Below are positions 5,833 through 11,484 of a DNA stretch of 15,243 bases, piece after piece; within the stretch, counting starts at the first letter, position 1; the number at the start of each line of letters is the position of its first letter. Below the pieces are notes generated by a model that was not told the DNA's origin, searched no databases, and saw only the letters and a program-made list of their open reading frames with translations. The position numbers were made by a program, and so were the translations under genes. Where the stretch lies: NCBI GenBank assembly GCA_021737525.1, contig JAIPDU010000017.1:1-15243 (forward strand). The letters are read 5' to 3'. The stretch comes from Desulfohalobiaceae bacterium (GTDB lineage Bacteria; Desulfobacterota; Desulfovibrionia; Desulfovibrionales; Desulfothermaceae).

Positions 5833-6237
5833 ATGATCGTGGCCATATCCGTCTGGAATCAACGCATCGCCCCGGTCTTCGACGTGAGCAGGACTGTGCT
5901 TGTCTGCTTCACGCGACGGGACAGGGTCATCCGGGAATACCTGGAGCAGCTGCCGGAAGAGGATCCTGTGGGCAAGATCCACAAGCTGCAGAGCCATAAA
6001 ACCGAGGTCCTCATCTGCGGGGCGATATCCAGAAACATACTGGATCTTGCGGAGATGTTCGGGATTGCCGTCTTCCCTTTCACCTCGGGTGGCTTGGAGT
6101 CGGTCAAGGCGGCCTATCTCCAGGACCGTCTGGCGGACTCCGGCTTCGCCAGACCGGGATGCCGCAGGCGCAGGCGTATACGCTGCCAAAACGCCAAGCG
6201 CCATATCGGGGACAAAAACCACTTCTCCGAGGAATGA
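5833..6237 (+). CDS. NifX/NifB-type small protein with Arg-rich tail
   Basis: A 134-residue protein of the dinitrogenase iron-molybdenum cofactor-binding (NifX-like) fold. The start is ATG 5833, with GAGGGGG at 5821-5827; the open frame from 5704 runs through the promoter and is not the start. N-terminus M-I-V-A-I-S-V-W-N-Q-R-I-A-P-V-F-D-V-S-R is the family signature; V-L-I-C-G-A-I-S-R (59-67) and F-P-F-T-S-G (81-86) follow. The end is unusual: F-A-R-P-G-C-R-R-R-R-R-I-R-C, C110 and C118 within a basic cluster. It is the first gene of the ORP run, a position comparable to DVU2107 in D. vulgaris (positional comparison, not alignment). Possible roles: metal-cofactor binding, or an RNA/DNA- or membrane-interacting accessory through the basic tail. 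Function unknown. Confidence 0.82.
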   Translation: MIVAISVWNQRIAPVFDVSRTVLVCFTRRDRVIREYLEQLPEEDPVGKIHKLQSHKTEVLICGAISRNILDLAEMFGIAVFPFTSGGLESVKAAYLQDRLADSGFARPGCRRRRRIRCQNAKRHIGDKNHFSEE

Positions 6238-6292
6238 GGAACTCATCCGGGCGCTTCCGGAAACACGATTTCAAAACGTCAGGAGCGAGAAT

Positions 6293-6658
6293 ATGAAAGT
6301 CGCCATCAGCAGCACGGGCGGAACATTCCAGGACCAGCTCGACCCCCGCTTCGGCAGGGCCGCGGGATTCATCATCTTTGACCTGAGCAGCAGCCAGGCC
6401 GAGTTCATAGACAATCAGGGCAATCAGCAGGCATCCAAGGGAGCCGGAATTCACGCTGCGCAAAACGTGGCCCGGGCCGGAGCCGAAGCAGTGATTACCG
6501 GCCATATCGGCCCCAAGGCCTATGCCGCCCTGGAGTCCGGAAAAATCGAGGTCTACCACAGCGAAACCAAAACCGTCCGGGAAGTCGTGGAGGACTTCCG
6601 GCAAGGACGCTTGAGCAGGGCGCAGGGCGCGGACAGCGCTCCGCACTGGCAAGGCTGA
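6293..6658 (+). CDS. orp: Orange protein (ORP)-like NifX-family protein
   Basis: A 121-residue protein; ATG 6293 follows AGGAG (6281-6285), 55 nt after the previous stop. M-K-V-A-I-S-S-T-G, then L-D-P-R-F-G-R-A (16-23), G-A-G-I-H-A-A-Q (50-57), and A-V-I-T-G-H-I-G-P-K-A (66-76), the conserved loops of the NifX/ORP fold; it ends in H-W-Q-G, like D. gigas ORP-type proteins. D. gigas ORP carries a Mo-Cu sulfide cluster bound without protein cysteine ligands; this protein has no cysteine at all, consistent with that non-covalent binding. In D. vulgaris, ORP (DVU2108) is part of a complex with the MinD-like ATPases and MrpORP. The same partners follow here. The cluster type in this organism cannot be told from sequence. 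Confidence 0.85.
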   Translation: MKVAISSTGGTFQDQLDPRFGRAAGFIIFDLSSSQAEFIDNQGNQQASKGAGIHAAQNVARAGAEAVITGHIGPKAYAALESGKIEVYHSETKTVREVVEDFRQGRLSRAQGADSAPHWQG

Positions 6659-6680
6659 GCCCGCCCGTATTTTCGAGCCC

Positions 6681-6830
6681 CGGGCCTTGATTTCGGCTAA
6701 TACGCTTATTGATTCAAATCCGCATAAAAATATTTTCTGAAGAGTTCATTACCCATTTCGAATAGGTAGGAAAAACCCCGTGGTGGCTTTCGCGGATCTG
6801 ATTCAATAAGCGTATCTGCTAAAAGGCCCG
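6681..6830. repeat. Nested hairpin: outer 8-bp stem around a 24-bp inverted repeat
   Basis: Outer arms CGGGCCTT (6681-6688) and AAGGCCCG (6823-6830) pair perfectly. Inside, 6700-6723 and 6792-6815 form a 24-bp inverted repeat with 22 matches. The interior is much richer in A and T than the flanking genes. Removing 6701-6822 leaves a compact hairpin with an 8-bp GC-rich stem and 12-nt loop, like an ordinary terminator or attenuator after the ORP gene. Confidence 0.7.
6701..6817. mobile_element. Putative MITE-like element, about 117 bp
   Basis: Terminal inverted repeats (TACGCTTATTGATTC... and its near reverse complement, with 3 extra bases at the right end) are flanked by a 5-bp direct repeat GCTAA at 6696-6700 and 6818-6822. 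It has no coding capacity and differs in base composition from its surroundings. This is the pattern of a non-autonomous element with target duplication. Only one copy is visible, so mobility is inference; a large regulatory hairpin is the alternative. Confidence 0.4.
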
Positions 6831-6896
6831 GTTTCCGGCCTGGGCATTCGAGATTCGATAGCCAATACCTGGAATCATTGTTTGGAGGATAGTGCC

Positions 6897-7751
6897 TTGC
6901 GTATAGCCATCGCCAGCGGCAAGGGCGGCACAGGCAAGACCACCGTTGCGGTCAACCTGGCCTGTTATCTGCAACAACTCGGCCGGGAAGTCACACTTGT
7001 GGACTGCGACGTGGAGGAGCCCAATTGCCACTACTTCCTCTCTCCGGAATGGGATTTCCAGCAGCCCCACAGCGTGCCGGTTCCCAGCATCGACCACGAT
7101 GCATGCCAGGGAGAGTCCTGTTTGCTGTGTGTCCGACAATGTCGCTTCAATGCCCTCATCTGGATGGTCAACCAGATCATGACCTTCCCCGAGCTCTGCC
7201 ACGGATGCGGGCTCTGCAGCTATCTCTGCCCGGAAAGCGCCATAAGCGAGACGACCCGGGAAACCGGGATCATGCGCTGCGGAACCGCCCGGGGGATACG
7301 CCTCTGCAGCGGGAGCCTGAACGTGCGCGAAGCCATGGCCCCTCCGCTCATAAACCGGCTCAAGACGCTCGCTCCCGAGAGGGAAACCGTCATCCTGGAC
7401 GCTCCCCCGGGCACTTCCTGTCCCGCGGTCGCAACGGTTCACGACGCGGACTACGTGATCCTCGTCGCGGAGCCGACGCCCTTCGGGCTGCACGATTTCA
7501 AGCTCTCCGTGGACGTGCTGAAGCAGATGGAGCTCCCCTTCGGACTGGTGATCAACCGGGACGGCATGGGAGACGACTCCCTGCTCCGCTACGCGGAGGA
7601 GGAAGGCATCACCGTCCTGGCCAGGCTGCCCCATTCCCGAGAAGCGGCCCGATCCTATTCCACAGGCGGAATCCTGATCGAGGAGATGCCCGAATTCGCT
7701 GAGCAATACCGAAACATGGCCGAAACCGTCCAAGCAGCACAAAAGGCTTAG
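6897..7751 (+). CDS. MinD-superfamily ATPase with inserted ferredoxin domain (first)
   Basis: A 284-residue P-loop ATPase. The start is TTG 6897: GGAGG at 6884-6888 sits at correct distance and the product then begins M-R-I-A-I-A-S-G-K-G-G-T-G-K-T-T as in the family; the TTG at 6882 would overlap that ribosome binding site. Deviant Walker A S7-G-K-G-G-T-G-K-T15; D-C-D-V-E-E-P-N (37-44); ferredoxin insert at about 65-115; Walker B-like V-I-L-D-A-P-P-G-T (165-173). Second cluster motif C101-x2-C104-x2-C107-x3-C111-P is standard; the first is C70-x4-C75-x2-C78-x3-C82, with two extra residues and no Pro. Comparable to DVU2103/DVU2104, members of the ORP complex. Likely couples ATP hydrolysis to cluster or electron transfer (inference). 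Confidence 0.9.
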   Translation: MRIAIASGKGGTGKTTVAVNLACYLQQLGREVTLVDCDVEEPNCHYFLSPEWDFQQPHSVPVPSIDHDACQGESCLLCVRQCRFNALIWMVNQIMTFPELCHGCGLCSYLCPESAISETTRETGIMRCGTARGIRLCSGSLNVREAMAPPLINRLKTLAPERETVILDAPPGTSCPAVATVHDADYVILVAEPTPFGLHDFKLSVDVLKQMELPFGLVINRDGMGDDSLLRYAEEEGITVLARLPHSREAARSYSTGGILIEEMPEFAEQYRNMAETVQAAQKA

Positions 7752-7755
7752 AATC

Positions 7756-8640
7756 ATGCAGGAAATCGTGGTGATCAGCGGCAAGGGAGGCACCGGCAAG
7801 ACTTCTGTGGTGAGCGGCCTGGCCTCCCTGGGTCCAACAAAAGTCCTCGCGGACTGCGACGTGGATGCTGCGGATCTGCATCTCATTATGCACCCCAGTG
7901 TCCGGAAACAAAACGAATTCATAAGCGGCGAGCTGGCCCGTATCGATCCGGAAGCCTGTACCGAGTGCGGCCTCTGCCGGGAGTATTGCCGCTTTGGCGC
8001 CATCGACGAATCCTTCCGGGTCTGGGAGCAGGACTGCGAGGGCTGCGCCCTGTGCTCCCATGTCTGTCCCACCGGTGCTATCCGGATGGAGCCCCGTTTC
8101 AACGGATACTGGTATGTTTCCCGGACCCGATTCGGGACCATGGTGCACGCAGCTCTCTTGCCGGGAGCGGAGAACTCCGGCAAGCTCGTGACCACCGTGC
8201 GAACCGAGGCCAGGGAAATCGCCCAACAAGACGGCATCGATCTCATTCTCACCGACGGGTCTCCCGGAATCGGCTGTCCGGTTATAGCCTCCCTCTCCCG
8301 GGCCAGCCTCGCCCTGATTGTGGCCGAGCCGACTCTGGCGGCGGTCAGCGACCTCAAGCGAGTCCAGGAGCTTGTGGCCTATTTCGGGATTTCCGCCGGG
8401 ATCGTCCTGAACAAAGCGGACATCAACGAATCCCTGGCCCAAGAGGTCGAGGCCTTCGCGCGGGAGAAGGGGCTGCCTGTTTTCGGCAGGATCCCCTATG
8501 ACGGAGCAATGACCCGGGCCCAGATCGAGGGGAGAAGCATCACGGAATACGATCCCCACGGCCTGGGCCAGTATATGCACCGTATCCGGGACCAAATCCG
8601 GGAAACGCTCCAGACGGATGGGCAGACCCATTCCGCCTGA
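7756..8640 (+). CDS. MinD-superfamily ATPase with inserted ferredoxin domain (second)
   Basis: A 294-residue paralogue of the preceding gene, 4 nt downstream of it, so probably translationally coupled; ribosome binding site weak (AAAAGG near 7740). Deviant Walker A S8-G-K-G-G-T-G-K-T16; D-C-D-V-D-A-A-D-L (35-43); two canonical cluster motifs, C-T-E-C-G-L-C-R-E-Y-C (C-x2-C-x2-C-x3-C, followed by Arg, not Pro) and C-E-G-C-A-L-C-S-H-V-C-P; Walker B region I-L-T-D-G-S-P-G-I-G-C-P. The last segment (L-N-K-A-D-I-N, V-F-G-R-I-P-Y) is typical of MinD/Mrp folds. The pair probably forms a heterodimer, as is thought for DVU2103/DVU2104. Soluble; no membrane-targeting amphipathic tail is evident. Confidence 0.92.
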   Translation: MQEIVVISGKGGTGKTSVVSGLASLGPTKVLADCDVDAADLHLIMHPSVRKQNEFISGELARIDPEACTECGLCREYCRFGAIDESFRVWEQDCEGCALCSHVCPTGAIRMEPRFNGYWYVSRTRFGTMVHAALLPGAENSGKLVTTVRTEAREIAQQDGIDLILTDGSPGIGCPVIASLSRASLALIVAEPTLAAVSDLKRVQELVAYFGISAGIVLNKADINESLAQEVEAFAREKGLPVFGRIPYDGAMTRAQIEGRSITEYDPHGLGQYMHRIRDQIRETLQTDGQTHSA

Positions 8641-8707
8641 GGACTGCGCTTCCAAGGGAAGCCAATCGAACGTCAAACCCGAAAAAAACATTGAGGAGGA
8701 CCTTCAT

Positions 8708-9985
8708 ATGCATCAGGAAAATAACGGCTGTGGCGGAGGATGCCAGGGACAAAGCCAGTGCGGGGCGCAGGAGCATGATCAGGATGCCAAGCTGCGGCGC
8801 AGTCTGCAGCGTATCCGGAATAAGCTCGTGGTTCTCTCCGGCAAGGGGGGCGTGGGTAAGAGCAGCGTGGCGACCAATCTGGCAGTCGGCCTGGCCCGGC
8901 AGGGGAAGAAAGTCGGCCTGATGGACGTGGACGTCCACGGCCCGAGCATACCCAGACTGCTCCATCTGGATGAGAGCAAGCCCCCTCAGGCTGTTGAAGA
9001 GGGCCTCATCCCCATCAAATGGGAGGACAATCTGTCGGTTATATCCCTGGGCTTTTTCCTGCCCGAGAAGAGCGACTCCGTGATCTGGCGCGGACCGGTC
9101 AAGATGAAGCTCATCCAGCAGTTCCTGGAGGACGTGCTCTGGGGCGACCTGGACTACCTGATCATCGACTGTCCCCCCGGGACAGGCGATGAGCCCCTGT
9201 CGGTGATGCAGCTGCTGGGCACCGACGCACAGGGGATCGTGGTGACCACCCCCCAGGATCTGGCAGTGGACGACGTGCGGCGATCCATCCATTTCTGCGA
9301 GCAGACCGGGAATCCCGTCCTGGGCCTGGTGGAGAACATGAGCGGGCTCAAGTGCCCGCATTGCGGGGAAATCGTGGACGTCTTCGCCAGCGGCGGAGGC
9401 GAGCGGCTGGCCTCCGAGTCCGGGGTAAACTTCCTGGGTCGAATCCCTCTGGACCCGGAGGTGGTCCGCAACGCGGATCTGGGCAAGGTCACCATGGCTG
9501 AAAATGCGGATACGCCTGCCACCAAGGCCTATCACGGGATCATAGACAACATCCTCAAGGCCGCGCCCTCCTCGCCGAAGGCGGAACAGGAATCCCCGCA
9601 GGCCCCAACCCGGCAAAATCCCGATCCCGGATCATCCGACGGCAAGCTGCGCATCGCCGTGCCAGTCGCCGGAGGACGCCTTTGCCAGCACTTCGGCCAC
9701 TGCGAACAGTTCGCTCTTATGGACGCGGACCCCGACAACAGCCACATAGGTGATGCCACCTACCTCAATCCGCCCCCGCACGAGCCCGGCGTTTTGCCCA
9801 AATGGCTCGCGGAACAGGGAGTGGACGTGGTTCTCGCCGGGGGGATGGGTTCCCGGGCGATCGACCATTTCAGCGACGCAGGGGTCAAGGTGGTTACCGG
9901 GGTCGCGGTCATGAGCCCAGAGGAGCTGGCCCGAAGCTATATGGAGAACACGTTGACAGCCGGGGAGAACGCCTGTACGCATTAG
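8708..9985 (+). CDS. mrpORP: MrpORP: Mrp/NBP35 ATPase fused to ORP-like domain
   Basis: A 425-residue protein; ATG 8708 after GAGGAGGA (8693-8700). The longer frame from 8618 begins inside the previous gene. N-terminal C8-x3-C12-x5-C18, reminiscent of the Nbp35 N-terminal cluster site. Deviant Walker A S44-G-K-G-G-V-G-K-S52; D-V-D-V-H-G-P-S-I-P-R (73-83); I-I-D-C-P-P-G-T-G-D-E-P (152-163); the Mrp/NBP35 C216-P-H-C219 motif that bridges an [Fe-S] cluster at the dimer interface. A Pro/Ser/Gln linker (about 286-311) leads to a NifX/ORP domain (312-420) with R-I-A-V-P-V and Q-H-F-G-H-C (C326, C332). The fusion corresponds to DVU2109, shown to be an iron-sulfur carrier that interacts with ORP. It is the central carrier of this operon. 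Confidence 0.93.
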   Translation: MHQENNGCGGGCQGQSQCGAQEHDQDAKLRRSLQRIRNKLVVLSGKGGVGKSSVATNLAVGLARQGKKVGLMDVDVHGPSIPRLLHLDESKPPQAVEEGLIPIKWEDNLSVISLGFFLPEKSDSVIWRGPVKMKLIQQFLEDVLWGDLDYLIIDCPPGTGDEPLSVMQLLGTDAQGIVVTTPQDLAVDDVRRSIHFCEQTGNPVLGLVENMSGLKCPHCGEIVDVFASGGGERLASESGVNFLGRIPLDPEVVRNADLGKVTMAENADTPATKAYHGIIDNILKAAPSSPKAEQESPQAPTRQNPDPGSSDGKLRIAVPVAGGRLCQHFGHCEQFALMDADPDNSHIGDATYLNPPPHEPGVLPKWLAEQGVDVVLAGGMGSRAIDHFSDAGVKVVTGVAVMSPEELARSYMENTLTAGENACTH

Positions 9986-10053
9986 CCCAGGATACTGAGT
10001 ATTCCCATCCTCCGCAGCAACACGGCGTAAACCCACTCACGAGGAGGTGAGCT

Positions 10054-10404
10054 ATGGCCGAATTCCTCTTCATCCTGGGACGGGAGGACAACGAGGCGGC
10101 CACCCGCTGCTTCCAGTTCGCCAAGGTGGCCCATGAAAAAGGCCACACAGTCAACCTTTTCCTCGTGGACGGCGGGGTGGCCTGGGCCGATCCCGACCTG
10201 GACCGCAGCCAAAAGACCACCACCGGAGACGCCCCCGGGGACTACCTGCCCTATCTGGTGGAGCACGAGGTGCCCGTCGGAGTCTGAATCCCCTGCGCCA
10301 AGGCTCGTCAGGTGGACGAGTCCCGCTTCTCCAGCAACATGTACCTGGGCGGCGCTCCCTCCATCATCGACATCGCGGAGAGCGCCCGGGTCTTCACCTT
10401 CTAG
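10054..10404 (+). CDS. DsrE-family selenoprotein, UGA read as Sec78
   Basis: ATG 10054 follows GAGGAGGTGA (10041-10050). The frame runs 77 codons to TGA 10285-10287 and continues for 38 more codons to TAG 10402-10404. The part after TGA, I-P-C-A-K-A-R-Q-V-D-E-S to S-A-R-V-F-T-F, is a normal DsrE C-terminus; relatives read C-x-P-C-A-x-A-R there, so TGA replaces the first cysteine and yields U78-x-P-C81. The full 116 residues fit the family; 77 would lose the last strand and helix. A SECIS-like hairpin follows the TGA. The next gene's GGAGG overlaps the TAG, implying ribosomes reach it. DsrE-fold proteins carry persulfide sulfur or act as thiol redox proteins; here it may supply or reduce sulfur (or selenium) for the ORP/Mrp system (inference). 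The alternative is a nonsense mutation, less likely given the intact downstream frame and hairpin. Confidence 0.85.
10302..10322 (+). promoter_or_regulatory. Bacterial SECIS-like hairpin
   Basis: GGCUCGUC (10302-10309) pairs with GACGAGUC (10315-10322), 8 bp including one G-U, around the 5-nt loop AGGUG. The loop GG lies 23 nt after the UGA. Bacterial SECIS elements sit immediately downstream of UGA with a short stem and a G-rich apical loop (GGU in E. coli fdhF). The hairpin is inside the coding sequence (codons 83-90). Confidence 0.78.
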
Positions 10405-10413
10405 GAGGCGGCC

Positions 10414-11265
10414 ATGGGCCAAACCCGCATCACCGTGCTCTGCGAGAACACCGCAGTGGGAATCTTCGGCCTGCTCGGGGAACACGGCTTCTCCGCCCTG
10501 GTGGAAAAGGACGGCCGGAGCCTCCTCTTCGATACGGGCCAGGGGCACACCCTGGCCCACAATATGCGCTATCTGGGCCTCGGCGGCCGCACCGTGGACG
10601 GGATCGCCCTCAGCCACGGCCACTACGACCACGTCGGCGGCCTGGCTGACGCCCTGATCCAGAACGGCGGGGCAAGGATCACCGCCCATCCGGCTGTCCT
10701 GGGAGCCAAATACACCCGGCGCAAGACAGCTGCGGGCCAAAAGGACACCTACATCGGCATGCCCCATGACAGGGCCTTTCTGGAGGACACTCTGGGCGCC
10801 AGCTTCCAGTTCGTGAGCGAATGCCGCCAGATCCTGCCCGGAATGTATTTTTCCGGGGAAGTGCCGCGGGTCACGGATTTCGAGAGCAGCGACCCGGGAA
10901 TGATGGTCCATACGGAAAGCGGAATGGAACAGGACCCCCTGGCCGACGACGCCAGTCTGCTCCTGGAGACCGAGAGCGGTCCGGTTGTCCTTCTCGGCTG
11001 CGCCCACGCCGGCACGGTGAACGTATTGCGCCACTTCCGGGAGCAGACTGGCCACACCCGCTTTCATGCGATCATCGGCGGCACGCATCTGGGCTTTCTG
11101 AACGACGAGAAGCAGCTGGAGCAAACCATGCTGGCCCTGGAGGACTACGGCCTGGAGCTGGTCGCCGTATCCCATTGCACGGGCCAGTATGCCGCCGCTG
11201 CCTTCCTTCGCCGCTTCGGGAGCCGCTTCGCCTTCGCCGGCGCCGGATGGAGCGCGGTGTTCTGA
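10414..11265 (+). CDS. Metallo-beta-lactamase-fold protein, COG1237 type
   Basis: A 283-residue protein from ATG 10414; its GGAGG (10404-10408) overlaps the stop of the DsrE gene, so the two are coupled. Metal motif S-H-G-H-Y-D-H-V-G-G (H68, H70, D72, H73), preceded by L-L-F-D-T-G-Q-G (37-44); further ligand candidates G-C-A-H-A-G (H198), G-G-T-H-L (H225) and V-S-H-C-T-G (H254). This is the pattern of the subfamily annotated as 7,8-dihydropterin-6-methyl-4-(beta-D-ribofuranosyl)-aminobenzene 5'-phosphate synthase in methanogens; in bacteria the role is not established and the name should not be transferred. Its place at the end of the ORP/selenoprotein operon is the main functional hint. The stop codon lies at the edge of a heptanucleotide repeat array. 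Confidence 0.88.
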   Translation: MGQTRITVLCENTAVGIFGLLGEHGFSALVEKDGRSLLFDTGQGHTLAHNMRYLGLGGRTVDGIALSHGHYDHVGGLADALIQNGGARITAHPAVLGAKYTRRKTAAGQKDTYIGMPHDRAFLEDTLGASFQFVSECRQILPGMYFSGEVPRVTDFESSDPGMMVHTESGMEQDPLADDASLLLETESGPVVLLGCAHAGTVNVLRHFREQTGHTRFHAIIGGTHLGFLNDEKQLEQTMLALEDYGLELVAVSHCTGQYAAAAFLRRFGSRFAFAGAGWSAVF

Positions 11266-11349
11266 GGTCGGAGATCGGAGATCGGATGTCGGATGTCGGA
11301 GGTCTGAGGTCGGATGTCGGAGATCGGAGGTCGGAGGTCTGAGGTCGGG
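11259..11349. repeat. Heptanucleotide tandem array, 12-13 units
   Basis: Twelve consecutive 7-nt units of type NNTCGGA from 11266 (GGTCGGA, GATCGGA, GATCGGA, TGTCGGA, TGTCGGA, GGTCTGA, and so on), with variation mostly in the first two positions. The unit before, GTTCTGA (11259-11265), contains the stop codon of the metallo-beta-lactamase-fold gene, so the array begins in coding sequence. Confidence 0.85.
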
Positions 11350-11372
11350 TGGCAGGCAGAGCTCTCCGTCTC

Positions 11373-11484
11373 CCCGACCCACTGACGCACTGACTTACTG
11401 ACTCACCGACCCACTGACTTACTGATTCACTGACTTACTGACTTACTGACCCACTGACTTACTGACTTACTGACTTACTGCCCC
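11373..11484. repeat. Octanucleotide tandem array, about 13 units
   Basis: Twelve 8-nt units of type ACTGACYY at 11381-11476 (ACTGACGC, ACTGACTT, ACTGACTC, ACCGACCC, and so on), a related CCCGACCC before them and a terminal ACTG after. Because the period is 8, the units place TGA in all plus frames and TAA in all minus frames. The histidine kinase stop codon (TTA on plus, 11475-11477) is inside the array. Confidence 0.88.

Noticed and set aside
5454..5846. Minus-strand frame across the divergent control region
   Set aside because: No recognisable family, poor ribosome binding site, and it would span both sigma-54 promoters.
6819..8357. Long minus-strand frame (512 codons)
   Set aside because: Antisense to the two MinD-type ATPase genes, which have clear motifs and ribosome binding sites; a GC-rich shadow frame.
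9992..10002. Palindrome ATACT-G-AGTAT in the mrpORP-DsrE spacer
   Set aside because: Too short and isolated to call a terminator or operator; no T-tract or second copy.
10285..10404. Nonsense mutation or pseudogene reading of the DsrE gene
   Set aside because: The frame after TGA is intact, family-like to its normal end, coupled to the next gene and contains a SECIS-like hairpin; a decayed gene would not be expected to keep all four.
9982..11382. Minus-strand frame with repeated S-D-L-R-H-P-T peptide
   Set aside because: It is produced by the 7-nt array and the antisense of the DsrE and metallo-beta-lactamase-fold genes; no ribosome binding site or homology.
11373..11484. CRISPR array
   Set aside because: The units are 8 nt and directly adjacent without spacers; a simple tandem repeat.
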